Positions 35,349-44,420 of a stretch of 64,000 bases of DNA are shown here, in pieces. The notes below the pieces were generated by a model. It did not search any database. It worked only from the letters and a program-made list of their open reading frames with translations, and had not been told where the DNA came from. Origin of the DNA: Candidatus Zhuqueibacterota bacterium. Its GTDB lineage: Bacteria > Zhuqueibacterota > Zhuqueibacteria > Thermofontimicrobiales > Thiofontviventaceae. The stretch is taken from assembly GCA_016926625.1 (NCBI GenBank), contig JAFGOE010000019.1:1-64000 (forward strand), in the 5' to 3' direction. A program made the translations under genes and the position numbers. Each line of letters opens with the position of its first letter. Positions within the stretch are counted from its first letter, which is position 1.

Positions 35349-36194
35349 TCAGATATGGTTCGCAATAGGGTTCTCCTGCGCTGACGGGTACGATCCGAGA
35401 ATCTTGATAAATGAAGCGATTTCTCCCAGATGCCGCAACGCATTCTGAATCGGCTCATCGGTGCTGCTGCCGGAGAAATCGAGAAAAAAGAGGTACTCCC
35501 ATGGTCGTCCCTTGCGAGGCCTTGATTCGATTTTCGTCAGATTAATGTCCCTTAGAAAGAAAACGCTCAGGCTCTTGAATAACGCTCCGGGCATGTTCTT
35601 CGTCGCGATGACGATCGATGTCTTGTTCGGTACGCCTATTACATGTGCTTCCTTACTGATGATGAAAAATCGGGTATAATTTTCAGGATAGTCTTCGATT
35701 TCTGCTTGCAGTATTTGCATGTTGTAATCCTGTGCAGCCTGGCGACTCGCTATGGCGGCAACTGTCGGATCTTTTTTTTCAGAAATCAATTTGACGCTGC
35801 CGGCAGTATCATAAGATGAAACCGCTTCAATACAAGGATGCTGCGCTAAAAATTTACGGCTCTGTTCCAACGCCGCAGGATGAGAATAGACTGTCCTTAT
35901 TTGATCAAAATGTGCTCCCGGTAATCCGATAAGGTTTAATGCTATCCTCAGGTTGACTTCACCAACGATGACCACATCTTTTTCGAGTAACAGATCGAAA
36001 TTGCGGTGTATGCTACCGTACGTCGTATTTTCGATGGGAATGATCCCATATTGAGCTCTCCTGTCCTCCACCATTAGGAATACTTCTTCGAAAGTGGGAC
36101 TGGGAATGCACTCAATCTGCTCCTTAAAAAATAACCTGGCTGCTATTTCACTGAACGCGTAATGTTCTCCCTGGAATACGATTTTTTCCGTCAT
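35349..36194 (-). CDS. pheA: Prephenate dehydratase
   Basis: 281 aa, the monofunctional length. The catalytic domain holds GIIPIENTTYGSIHRNFDLL and the NYTRFFIISK motif with the catalytic Thr. A C-terminal ACT domain (about 190-275, FKSLSVFFLRDINLTKIESR) binds phenylalanine for feedback control. It makes phenylpyruvate. The gene overlaps aroQ by 4 nt (ATGA), so the two are translated together; both serve the aromatic amino acid route. Confidence 0.94.
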   Translation of the reverse strand: MTEKIVFQGEHYAFSEIAARLFFKEQIECIPSPTFEEVFLMVEDRRAQYGIIPIENTTYGSIHRNFDLLLEKDVVIVGEVNLRIALNLIGLPGAHFDQIRTVYSHPAALEQSRKFLAQHPCIEAVSSYDTAGSVKLISEKKDPTVAAIASRQAAQDYNMQILQAEIEDYPENYTRFFIISKEAHVIGVPNKTSIVIATKNMPGALFKSLSVFFLRDINLTKIESRPRKGRPWEYLFFLDFSGSSTDEPIQNALRHLGEIASFIKILGSYPSAQENPIANHI

Positions 36195-36646
36195 CTTGCT
36201 CTCGTTTTCTCCTCCTCAAGGAATCGTATGAGCGTATCCAATGCTTTCGAATAGCCTTTAATTCCGTAACCGTAAAGCTGCGCGATGCAAACATCCTCTA
36301 TGACTGATACCTTTCTGAACGGTTCACGGGATTTAATGTCAGAAATGTGAACCTCGACCGTGGGTAATTGGATGCCTGCGATTGCATCGCGAATACTATA
36401 GCTGTAATGCGTCAGCGCACCCGGATTGATTATCACACCGTTTGCCCATGTCCGGTATTCATGCAATAGATCGATTAACACGCCTTCGCTGTTGCTCTGA
36501 TGGATAATGAGCTCCACCTTTCTCTCCCTGGAGTATGCATACAGCATATCATTCAATTCGCGAAGCGTCGTATGGCCATAGACCTCTGGCTCTCTCTCAC
36601 CGAGGAGATTCAGGTTGGGACCGTGTAAGATGAGTATTTTATACAT
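36191..36646 (-). CDS. aroQ: 3-dehydroquinate dehydratase, type II
   Basis: 151 aa. Type II signature: ILHGPNLNLLGEREPEVYG at the N-terminus, HQSNSEG (~51-57), INPGALTHYSYSIRDA (~73-88) and EVHISDIKSREPFRKVSVI (~97-115). Third step of the shikimate pathway. Upstream of pheA on the same strand. No clear ribosome binding site precedes the ATG. Confidence 0.95.
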   Translation of the reverse strand: MYKILILHGPNLNLLGEREPEVYGHTTLRELNDMLYAYSRERKVELIIHQSNSEGVLIDLLHEYRTWANGVIINPGALTHYSYSIRDAIAGIQLPTVEVHISDIKSREPFRKVSVIEDVCIAQLYGYGIKGYSKALDTLIRFLEEEKTRAR

Positions 36647-36791
36647 TGGGAGTGTGATCGGGTTTAAAGTGTATGTTTACCTGATTTTTATTATACGAAA
36701 AATAATTATAATAAAAAAAATATCAAAAAACAAGCACTTTAAGCGTTCCGTGATCTAACGCCTAGTCACACCTCCTTCAGGCTGTTTTTGC

Positions 36792-36820
36792 TTGCTTTTT
36801 ATCAATTTATAGCTTATAAT
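36792..36820 (+). promoter_or_regulatory. Promoter TTGCTT-17-TATAAT
   Basis: TTGCTT (36792-36797), 17 nt, perfect TATAAT (36815-36820); leader about 50 nt before the prenyltransferase at 36878. Confidence 0.55.
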
Positions 36821-36877
36821 AAAAAAAATATATGAAGAGCCAGTGAAAGATCCTCTATAACTTTTCAGGAGAAATGT

Positions 36878-37807
36878 ATGAGAAAAAGTGAACCTAACCT
36901 GCTACAAATAGCAAGAGCTCCATTTCTGTCGTCGATCGTATCGCCGATCGCTGCCGGAACCTTGCTGGCAATCATTGTGACCAAAGAATTTGATCCGATC
37001 AATTTCTTACTCCTACTGATCATCGGTATAGGCCTGCATGCGGCGACGAACATTTACAATGATATTTATGATACGCTTCAAGGTACCGATATGATCAATA
37101 CAAACCGTAATGAATTTAGCGGAGGGTCAGGTTTCCTCGTTTATTTCCCACACCTGAAGTCGCGTATGTATCGAATCGCTCGTTTGTCTTTGGTCATCGC
37201 GTTTTTAGGTACATTGATACTAAACTTTCGTATTGCTGATCATTTGAGAATAACGCTGTGGTGTTTATACGGTTTCGCTGCGTTTTTCAGTAAATTTTAT
37301 ACTGCCGAACCCGTAAAACTTGCTTATAGAGGATTAGGAGAAGTTTCGGTGTGGTTTGCTTTCGGACCGATGGCAATTTTGTTTGCAGCAATCAGTCAGA
37401 ATGTCGCCTGCCATCCAGTCGTTATCTCTGCCATGCCGATTACGGGAATAAGCACACTCTCGATACTTCTTATCGGACAGATGATCGATTATGAGGCTGA
37501 TAAAGAAGCAGGTAAATGGGGGATTGCCGTGAGAAAAGGATTGCGCGCTGCTCTGATCTGCTATATTATCGTTCAAAGTATATTAATGATTAATGTAATT
37601 TTGCTGGCTGTATATTTCATTCCAAATGGCTTATACCTGCTAGTTGGTTTGATTCCATACATGTTGTTTTTTAATAAATCATGCAAATTATTGTCACAAT
37701 ATACGAATATCGAGTCGCTGAAGAAAGCCGCTCAAATTAATGTCCAGATCCATCTGCTATTCGCACTGCTGTTCAATTTGGGATTACTGTTGGTTGTGAT
37801 GTTTTAA
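36878..37807 (+). CDS. UbiA-family prenyltransferase, MenA-like
   Basis: 309 aa with about nine hydrophobic helices. The first Asp-rich motif is NIYNDIYDTLQGTD (about 51-64) and the second is DYEADKEAGKWG (about 207-218). The NxxxDxxxD-type spacing and the GGSGFL segment that follows fit MenA, which attaches a polyprenyl chain to 1,4-dihydroxy-2-naphthoate in menaquinone synthesis. Other UbiA members cannot be excluded, since no men gene is adjacent. TTTCAGGAGAAATGT supplies the ribosome binding site. Confidence 0.8.
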   Translation: MRKSEPNLLQIARAPFLSSIVSPIAAGTLLAIIVTKEFDPINFLLLLIIGIGLHAATNIYNDIYDTLQGTDMINTNRNEFSGGSGFLVYFPHLKSRMYRIARLSLVIAFLGTLILNFRIADHLRITLWCLYGFAAFFSKFYTAEPVKLAYRGLGEVSVWFAFGPMAILFAAISQNVACHPVVISAMPITGISTLSILLIGQMIDYEADKEAGKWGIAVRKGLRAALICYIIVQSILMINVILLAVYFIPNGLYLLVGLIPYMLFFNKSCKLLSQYTNIESLKKAAQINVQIHLLFALLFNLGLLLVVMF

Positions 37808-37812
37808 ACGGT

Positions 37813-37824
37813 AGCTCGCGAGCT
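37813..37824. repeat. 12-bp perfect palindrome between convergent genes
   Basis: AGCTCGCGAGCT, flanked by TTTTAA on the left and TTAAAA on the right, lies 6 nt after the prenyltransferase stop. It might contribute to transcript ends of two convergent genes, but it has no proper T-run. Confidence 0.3.
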
Positions 37825-37879
37825 TAAAATGAAAGAAGTTCAGTACAGCGAAGACGATGAGCGTATTGTGGTGCGGGTT

Positions 37880-39037
37880 TCAAAGCGCGGTTGATTCCGG
37901 GTGTACTCCGGTTTCGCTAATTCCACGTATAAAATAATCAGGATCGTTAATAAATCGTAAAAATATGACGATGAAGGCAAGAGATGCTTCGATCATTAAG
38001 GGTTTGTCCTGATACAAGTCTGCCAGCATCGATTCCCTGATAGCGCGTTCAGGGTGGTTAAAGTGTGAGATGAAGAGGCCATCCAGTTTTTCCCCTTCCC
38101 GGGGGGATGTGATCGCATCAATCCCACCCCTTAAGACATATTCCATCGTCTCGATCAGTAAGTGTCGCAGCTTTGTTACGGATCTTTCATGATAACCGAA
38201 AATATGCAACGCATTACGCTGTGCTTCTTTCATACTCGCGTGAGCTAAATATTGAAAAATCCGCTGAGTAGGTTGATCATGACGCAATGAGACTTTTTTA
38301 CGTATAAGGGACATTAAAACGGTGTTTTTGAATAATTGATACATTCGCTGAGCACCATTGAACGCTGAAGAAGGGGCGGGATGGGGAATGTCTGGTTTGT
38401 ATCCTTCATAATATGTATTGAACATCAATTGAAATAGCTGCTCAAAAAAATCGATTTTTTCGAGCGGATCGACCAGATCAATCCGCATGTCCAATGTGTT
38501 ATCCAGTCTATCGGCCAATTTTATTCTTATTATCTCCGGATTGTTTTGAACATTATCCAGCATTCGACCAATGTATTGGTAATACGTCTCATCTGAATTC
38601 CTCGATAACATTTTGAGACGTTCCAGTAGTACATCCTGTTCCTCAGTCGAGAAGTATTTTAAAAATGTATTGAACTTACCCTGACCATTGATCCACTTTT
38701 CAATGGTCATTCGCTCGGGTTTAAAATCCTCGAAATTGTCGTGAAGCAGCTCAGTAACCATATCGATCAAACGTGGACGCTTGACCGCACTTACTAATAG
38801 AGCCGTCGCCCGTAACGGATGCAGAATGGACAGAGAACCCAGACGCCGTTTCTTTTGACCGTAAACATCACCCAGATATTCGAGTACCGCTAAGAAAACA
38901 GACCTCTCCCGCGAGGAAATGGTGGCGTTTCCAATAATAATACTTAGAATGTTTTCCCATATTATCTTTTGGGTGCTCAGTTGATAATTGAGGACCGCAG
39001 ATAATCTGAGGAATTCTGTCAGATTATGAAACTGCAT
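37880..39037 (-). CDS. HD-domain protein resembling the RelA/SpoT hydrolase domain
   Basis: 385 aa. The N-terminal half has the order of metal ligands seen in the (p)ppGpp hydrolase domain of SpoT: His73 in ILHPLRA, His99-Asp100 in ELLHDNFED and Asp176 in IKLADRLDN. No synthetase, TGS or ACT domain follows. Residues ~200-385 are helical and unfamiliar. A stand-alone alarmone hydrolase, or a related nucleotide phosphohydrolase, is the natural guess. The missing Val-Glu-Asp-Thr of true SpoT (here NFEDF) keeps that open. It has its own promoter (39076-39104) and a leader of about 30 nt without a clear ribosome binding site. Confidence 0.72.
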   Translation of the reverse strand: MQFHNLTEFLRLSAVLNYQLSTQKIIWENILSIIIGNATISSRERSVFLAVLEYLGDVYGQKKRRLGSLSILHPLRATALLVSAVKRPRLIDMVTELLHDNFEDFKPERMTIEKWINGQGKFNTFLKYFSTEEQDVLLERLKMLSRNSDETYYQYIGRMLDNVQNNPEIIRIKLADRLDNTLDMRIDLVDPLEKIDFFEQLFQLMFNTYYEGYKPDIPHPAPSSAFNGAQRMYQLFKNTVLMSLIRKKVSLRHDQPTQRIFQYLAHASMKEAQRNALHIFGYHERSVTKLRHLLIETMEYVLRGGIDAITSPREGEKLDGLFISHFNHPERAIRESMLADLYQDKPLMIEASLAFIVIFLRFINDPDYFIRGISETGVHPESTAL

Positions 39038-39075
39038 GGCAATTTATCGTAACAATTTACCCGTTAATAACTAAA

Positions 39076-39104
39076 ATAATAATAACAATTAGTTAAAATG
39101 TCAA
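39076..39104 (-). promoter_or_regulatory. Promoter TTGACA-17-TATTAT for the HD protein
   Basis: Minus strand: TTGACA (39099-39104), 17-nt spacer, TATTAT (39076-39081). It starts transcription about 30 nt before the HD-domain gene and lies in the 116-nt gap after the macrodomain gene. Confidence 0.6.
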
Positions 39105-39153
39105 GAAATAAATGATAAAAACGTATGCATAGGACTCACTATCAAGGAGTACG

Positions 39154-39702
39154 TTACCTATCCCCTGGAGTAGCACGATCTAATTTATCAGCAAACGTTT
39201 GATACGTTCGGTCGTCCCAAAGGCAAAAAATAATCCGCTTAATTGTCGTTTCATTTTCGCTTAAAAACCGAATCGCTGTATCAACCATAATATCAGCACA
39301 TTGCTCCACAGGATATCCGAATATCCCTGTACTGATCGCGGGGAAGGAAATACTCTGTAATTTATGTTGCGAAGCGACTGCCAGAGAGTTCCATGTGGCA
39401 TTTTGAAGCTTCTCGCGTTCGTTCCCTTCACCCATACGAGGACCAACGGCATGTATGACGTGTTTTGCCTTCAGTTCACCTCCGGTGGTTATCACAGCCC
39501 CTCCGACGTAAGTTCCTCCGATTGCATCACATTCATCCTGGATCTTTGGACCACCTTTTCTCCGGATAGCGCCAGCAACTCCTCCTCCGAGCACTAATTG
39601 AGCGTTCGCTGCGTTAACGATGGCGTCTGTTTCGAGATCCGTAATATCACCCTGAATCAACTCAATCGAGGTATTTTTAATATATTTTTTCATCACGTTC
39701 AA
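39154..39702 (-). CDS. Macrodomain protein (O-acetyl-ADP-ribose deacetylase-like)
   Basis: 182 aa, a single macrodomain. The ADP-ribose-binding motifs are DAIVNAANAQLVLGGGVAGAI (about 26-46, split over two loops), HVIHAVGP and SISFPAISTGIFGYP. This is the MacroD/YmdB class, which removes ADP-ribose from proteins or deacetylates O-acetyl-ADP-ribose. Asn33 and the Gly-rich loop needed for activity are present. No ADP-ribosyltransferase is nearby. A dyad GTGATTCGCATCAC lies 16 nt upstream of the start and could be an operator. Confidence 0.9.
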   Translation of the reverse strand: MNVMKKYIKNTSIELIQGDITDLETDAIVNAANAQLVLGGGVAGAIRRKGGPKIQDECDAIGGTYVGGAVITTGGELKAKHVIHAVGPRMGEGNEREKLQNATWNSLAVASQHKLQSISFPAISTGIFGYPVEQCADIMVDTAIRFLSENETTIKRIIFCLWDDRTYQTFADKLDRATPGDR

Positions 39703-40107
39703 TTTTTTCCCGTAAAAGTGATTCGCATCACGTTACAGCTTTGTATTTTTTGTTACATTTAATTAAAATTAATCCCGCATACATTTTTCCTTCTCGTTGT
39801 TAAAAAAACAACGAGAGGGAAAGATTATTCGATCTTTTACAATATAGAATTCCCATTCCTTCCCTCCTTATATAATATAATTCGGTAGTTAACCATCGTC
39901 TCCTAGCAATAGGAGACGTATATCTATATATCAATATCTGGGAATTTTTGTGTTCAATTTCTTTATTAAACTATCAAATTGTACCATCTTGTTCCATATC
40001 CTGCAACCATCCACGACTTCTACATGAGGCGGTATTGCGCTTCGTTCAACTTTCACTCTGAATAAATACACAATGAGTTTTCAACAGGAGTCATATGTTG
40101 ATTATTT
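39703..40107. other. 405-base gene-free region with three hairpins and a dyad
   Basis: No protein gene is seen. Structures: a dyad at 39718-39731 (GTGAT, 4 nt, ATCAC); a 13-bp stem at 39789-39801/39807-39819 (with one G-T pair and an A5 loop); a 6-bp stem at 39820-39837; and a perfect 8-bp stem, CGTCTCCT/AGGAGACG, at 39897-39918. None has a good T-tail. They lie between the transporter pair and the macrodomain gene, all on the minus strand, so they may be 3' ends, a leader or both. Confidence 0.45.
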
Positions 40108-40227
40108 TCAGTCCTCATCCCGAGCCGCATGAGACCTGCTTCGATATGCTATCAGCAGACAATAGATCAGACCTCCGTACAGAACAATTGATCCGAATAT
40201 TAACATGATCCAGGCCGACAATGGCAT
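40108..40227 (-). CDS. MetS-like small subunit of the NSS transporter
   Basis: 39 aa from ATG 40227, set by AGAGGAG about 7 nt upstream. One membrane helix (about residues 3-25, AWIMLIFGSIVLYGGLIYCLL) is followed by a short basic-acidic tail. It begins 14 nt after the stop of the NSS transporter. Tiny single-helix proteins after NSS transporters are known from MetP-MetS of Corynebacterium, where MetS is needed for methionine/alanine uptake. The position and shape fit that pattern. A longer in-frame reading (from 40311) enters the transporter gene and is not credible. Confidence 0.72.
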   Translation of the reverse strand: MPLSAWIMLIFGSIVLYGGLIYCLLIAYRSRSHAARDED

Positions 40228-40241
40228 CTGTTTCTCCTCTG

Positions 40242-41711
40242 CTATAAACGTGAGGTTGATTTTCGATGTAATAGATATCCGAGCACGGCAAAAAAGAATA
40301 AAACGCCCCATCCTCCGAGCGTTGTCGCCCAGCGCGGATATTGATTATATGTTGATCTGAACTCATTTACGAAATTTGAGATCAGAATGATTAACAGGAC
40401 AGCGGGCGTGATGTAACGCAGTGCAATAACCCACCATTGTCCCAACGAAATTTCTGAAATCGTATTGAGATATCTTCGGAACTCCTGTATATCGTACACG
40501 TAACCGATGATGATGCACTGGACAAGTCCAACAGTGACCAATCCGAAATCACAGATCCATTTGTCCACAATGTCAAACCAGTAGTAACCTCCGGAAGTGG
40601 TGAAGATCAACGAGATGAAGAATGCGATGATCACAAAAATAAGGGTGACCCGATTATGAGATAGTTTCCATCGGTCGTAAAAGCCAGTCGTAAATGCCTC
40701 TTGCAATGCAAATGCCGAATCAATCCCCAGTGACAGCAGTGTGATGAAGAAAATGATTCCAAATATGCTGTTCAGTGCAGGGAGTTTTGTTATGGCAGTC
40801 GGATATGCGACAAAGGCCAATCCTGTACCACTGGTTGTGACGTCGGGCACTGGCAATCCCTGCATATGCGCCAGATACCCTAACATGGAGAAAACTGCAA
40901 ATCCCGCGAAAAAGCTGGTCCCGCAGTTTGCTAAAGCCGTTATCCAGGCGCTGTTGGTAATCTCTGATTTCTTCCCCAAAAATGAACCGTAGGCTATCAT
41001 CACACCAGAAGCTAAACTGAGTGAGAAAAATATCTGACCGTATGCCATCAGCCAGATCGATGGTTCTTTCAATTTACTAAAATTGGGCACCAGGTAAAAT
41101 TTTATTCCTTCAATTGCACCGGGCAGGGTCAATCCTCTGATTAAGAGTATGAGCAGTAGAAGCGTAGGCAAAGGGACGGTTATCAATACGACCTTGCTGA
41201 CATTCTTCACGCCCTTTCTGAGGATGAGATAGATGAGCGCCCAGGTGAGCAGCATTCCGATTACTAAATACCATATGGGGGCGCCTAAATGCCCCGGTCC
41301 TTCCGATCGCTGCAGCACCTGGTTCATAAAAAAATCCTCTGCATTGCTTCCCCAATCGATGTTTATCGAGTGCCAGAGGTATACCCATGACCATGAAAGT
41401 ATTGTCGAATAATAGATAACTATACCCGCACTGAGGCCCGCAGCCCACCAGCCAAACCATCGTAGTTTGGGACGTATCGATCCAAATGCATCGGGCGCGG
41501 CGCGCTGCATGCGTTGACCTAACCCCATTTCCAGAATAAGCATCGGAATTCCAGCCGTGAATAATGCGATAAAATACGGGATGAGAAATGCGCCACCTCC
41601 TCCTTGATAGGCAATATAAGGAAACCGCCATACATTACCGAGTCCGACTGCCGATCCGATAGCGGCCATGATAAATGACGTTCTGCTCTCCCAACGATCT
41701 CTTCCTTCCAA
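40242..41711 (-). CDS. Sodium-dependent NSS/SNF family amino acid transporter
   Basis: 489 aa, about twelve helices. Helix 1 has the Na+-site pattern IGSAVGLGNVWRFPYIAYQGGGGAF; ILEMGLGQRMQ follows. Members of this family (LeuT, MetP, SerT) import amino acids or amines with sodium. The adjacent MetS-like small protein suggests the MetP branch (methionine or alanine), but substrate remains an inference. The start is TTG 41711, with GGAGAAAG upstream. It lies 45 nt behind a secreted M28 peptidase on the same strand, so peptide digestion and amino acid uptake may be co-transcribed. Confidence 0.9.
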   Translation of the reverse strand: MEGRDRWESRTSFIMAAIGSAVGLGNVWRFPYIAYQGGGGAFLIPYFIALFTAGIPMLILEMGLGQRMQRAAPDAFGSIRPKLRWFGWWAAGLSAGIVIYYSTILSWSWVYLWHSINIDWGSNAEDFFMNQVLQRSEGPGHLGAPIWYLVIGMLLTWALIYLILRKGVKNVSKVVLITVPLPTLLLLILLIRGLTLPGAIEGIKFYLVPNFSKLKEPSIWLMAYGQIFFSLSLASGVMIAYGSFLGKKSEITNSAWITALANCGTSFFAGFAVFSMLGYLAHMQGLPVPDVTTSGTGLAFVAYPTAITKLPALNSIFGIIFFITLLSLGIDSAFALQEAFTTGFYDRWKLSHNRVTLIFVIIAFFISLIFTTSGGYYWFDIVDKWICDFGLVTVGLVQCIIIGYVYDIQEFRRYLNTISEISLGQWWVIALRYITPAVLLIILISNFVNEFRSTYNQYPRWATTLGGWGVLFFFAVLGYLLHRKSTSRL

Positions 41712-41756
41712 TTCTGCTTTCTCCTGAACAAATGATAAACGAAATCCTAATTACTG

Positions 41757-43241
41757 TCATTTTTTGTACTGAGCGAGTGATTTGATAAATTCTGTCGCTA
41801 ATCCTGAGACCTGCGACATCAAATCTGCATCAAGCGTCTCCAGAGTGTCGGTGCTTTTATGCAGATGTTGATACCCTCTGGTCGTCACAAAATAAAAGGT
41901 CGGAATATTCGCATCATGAAAAGCCTGCGCGTCAGCTCCGCCACCTTTGCCTGATTTGTATGATAATAGTTTATATCGTGAGCGAAGCTGCTCTAAGTTT
42001 GTATAAAGTTCGGGATTACTCGTTCCGCCATTGACCCTGATACTATCTCCCCGTCCCACGCAATCAAAATTGAGCATCGACACAATGCTTTGTGCATCGA
42101 TAACAGGATGATTGACGAAATAGGCCGAGCCTTCCAGGCCTGATTCTTCACCGGCAAAGGCGATGAAAACGATGCTTCTTTTCAACTCAGCTCGCCTCTG
42201 GCTCAATCCATTTGCAATTTCCAGCATGCAAGCCACCCCTGAAGCATTATCGTTTGCTCCGGGGAAATATATGTCGGCCGATTGCCTGCCCACATGATCG
42301 AGATGCGCACCTACAATAATATACTCGTTATTTAAGTCAGGATCTGAACCCTTTAAAATCCCGATGACATTACACGTTGATGCATCAGGGCGATAGCTTG
42401 AATTCGCAATGATTCGTACATCCCGCTTCAGATCAAAAGACATCGGTGAGTACGCCGAGTCAATGCGTGCTGCAAGGCTTTTCACCGTATATCCGCTTGA
42501 ACGAAGCAGATCGTTTGCGGCTGATTCGCTGATGTGTAATTGAGGGACGTCAGGAATGTATTCACCCGGACCATGCGCGACGCTCCCGTAAATCCCCGGC
42601 AGCCAGGCGTTCGGATGACTCACCAAAAGTACGCCTACTGCCCCATGGGCAGCAGCAATAGCGGTTTTGACGCGCGGAAAATTGTAGTCCTGCCATTTGA
42701 CATCAGGATTCGTCCATCTCGGCACCTCTTTAAACATTAAGACCACCCTGTCGTTTACATCGACTGCTTGGTAATCGTCATATCCTTTTTCCGGAACGCT
42801 TATTCCATACCCACAAAATGTGACCGGTGCGATAAAATCACCACTTCCTGTAAATCCGCGAAACAGATAGTCCTGATTTAGTTTATATGACGTAATTATT
42901 TTGCCGGAGTCGACGAGGTCGAAGGCTGATGGTATAATGATCTGATTGAACTCGATGTTAAAATATTGTTTATAGCCCTCATTATTGATTGAACTATTGA
43001 TCGGGATCAATCCTATCCGTCGGAATTGCGTCGCGATGAAATCCGATGCCGTATCATATCCATTGCTACCGCTGACTCTTCCGTCCAGTTGAGGTGAACT
43101 AAGATAGGTAACGGTGGCCAGGATATTTTCTCTGGAAATAGATGCTTTATCGCCGTTTCTACCGATGTCCGGGATCGAATGACAGGATAACACCAAAAGC
43201 AGTAGTGATACCAGGGAAGTGGATCTTAGTTTATAATTCAT
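41757..43241 (-). CDS. Lipoprotein M28-family metallopeptidase
   Basis: 494 aa. A lipoprotein signal with LVLSC places lipidated Cys20 at the envelope. A PA (protease-associated) insert occupies about residues 130-270. The M28 catalytic domain (about 290-490) shows GAHLDHVG (metal His), GANDNASGV (bridging Asp), FAGEESGLEGS (catalytic Glu-Glu), LNFDCVGRGD and a late HLHKSTDT His. All five di-zinc ligands seem present, so it should be active as an aminopeptidase or carboxypeptidase. AGAGGAA precedes the ATG. The NSS transporter follows after 45 nt. Confidence 0.92.
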   Translation of the reverse strand: MNYKLRSTSLVSLLLLVLSCHSIPDIGRNGDKASISRENILATVTYLSSPQLDGRVSGSNGYDTASDFIATQFRRIGLIPINSSINNEGYKQYFNIEFNQIIIPSAFDLVDSGKIITSYKLNQDYLFRGFTGSGDFIAPVTFCGYGISVPEKGYDDYQAVDVNDRVVLMFKEVPRWTNPDVKWQDYNFPRVKTAIAAAHGAVGVLLVSHPNAWLPGIYGSVAHGPGEYIPDVPQLHISESAANDLLRSSGYTVKSLAARIDSAYSPMSFDLKRDVRIIANSSYRPDASTCNVIGILKGSDPDLNNEYIIVGAHLDHVGRQSADIYFPGANDNASGVACMLEIANGLSQRRAELKRSIVFIAFAGEESGLEGSAYFVNHPVIDAQSIVSMLNFDCVGRGDSIRVNGGTSNPELYTNLEQLRSRYKLLSYKSGKGGGADAQAFHDANIPTFYFVTTRGYQHLHKSTDTLETLDADLMSQVSGLATEFIKSLAQYKK

Positions 43242-43382
43242 AGAAATTCCTCTTAATTCCAGGTCAAATTTTTATCGGTTTACCGATTGGTCGAGCTATC
43301 GCACGTTTCACAGGTTCGGATTCAGTCCTCCATTTGAGAGTGCTTTTCTAACCATCGACTCGATGCCCATGTTCTTTTTTGC

Positions 43383-44408
43383 TTAGATCAAATTGTAATC
43401 AGAAAGAGTCGTGAACGACTGTTTGATGATGATAAAAAACACGGTCGTAAATGGGATCGTAAATAATAGGCCGAAAAAACCCCACATGGATGCTCCGATC
43501 AATAATAATATGATGATAAAGATGGGATGTACTTTTATAATGCTCATCGACCTGAGCGACAGGAATAAAAGTTTGTAAATCAAACGGATAAGTGCCAGTG
43601 CAATGATCAGTGCCACGGCGGTTAAGATCGAACCGCTATCGAGTAAGATGACCGTTAAGATGATAATCGCACCAATAAAACTTCCAAAGTATGGGATAAG
43701 GTGGGAGAGACCCAGCGCGAGTCCTAAAATAAATGGGTAAGGTACCCTTAATGAACTGAGTGCAACCGTTGCAAGAACTCCCACAATCAGTATCATGATC
43801 AATTGTTCTTTTAGCCAAATGAACAATATCCCTTTAATGTCAATAAATAATTGCATGATCGGTTCGAAATAAATGTTCGGAAGCATTTGTAAAAAGTTTC
43901 TTTTCAACCGGGCTCCGTCTCTTAAAATCAGGAATACGAAGACAGGAATCGTTATCGATATGACCAGAAGTGACGAGTCATCGAAAAATAGATTTTTGGT
44001 TCTACTGAATAGGAAATTGATAAATTTACTGTATTGATCGATCAGAAAATGGATGGTATGACTATTGATTTGAAGATTCAGAGAATTTTTCAGATTAGAT
44101 AACAGGACATTCGGTTCTATTATTTGATTCATATGATTAAATTCGATCGAATAGACTGGGATTAATTTAAAAATAAACAACGAGATGATCGTTATCAAGC
44201 TGATCATGCAAAGCATAAGCGACAGGTCAGGGCTGATTCCGTAGTTCTCAAATTTTATTTCCAGCGAGTACAGCATGATTGAAATCGTGCCGCTGAGAAA
44301 GAGAATTAATGCTACATCCTTAAGATAAGGAATTAACAGAACGAACGTTATGCAAATTAAGATAATGTATAATAGTGCATTCTTATTTGAAGTCAGTTGT
44401 GCAATCAT
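43383..44408 (-). CDS. AI-2E family (UPF0118/PerM-like) membrane permease
   Basis: 341 aa, seven to eight hydrophobic helices. The family fingerprint is the late segment VPYPFILGLALGLSHLIPYFGSFIGAI, with the Pro-Tyr/Phe-Gly core. Members have been linked to autoinducer-2 export or Na+/H+ exchange; I cannot choose. It starts 12 nt after the cyclic-nucleotide-binding gene, so the two form a small operon. Confidence 0.85.
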   Translation of the reverse strand: MIAQLTSNKNALLYIILICITFVLLIPYLKDVALILFLSGTISIMLYSLEIKFENYGISPDLSLMLCMISLITIISLFIFKLIPVYSIEFNHMNQIIEPNVLLSNLKNSLNLQINSHTIHFLIDQYSKFINFLFSRTKNLFFDDSSLLVISITIPVFVFLILRDGARLKRNFLQMLPNIYFEPIMQLFIDIKGILFIWLKEQLIMILIVGVLATVALSSLRVPYPFILGLALGLSHLIPYFGSFIGAIIILTVILLDSGSILTAVALIIALALIRLIYKLLFLSLRSMSIIKVHPIFIIILLLIGASMWGFFGLLFTIPFTTVFFIIIKQSFTTLSDYNLI

Positions 44409-44420
44409 AATTTGAGCAAG

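Noticed and set aside
43274-43287. Palindrome ATCGGT-TT-ACCGAT upstream of the M28 peptidase
   Set aside because: Short and close to what chance gives in a region this size; no -10/-35 pair around it supports an operator.
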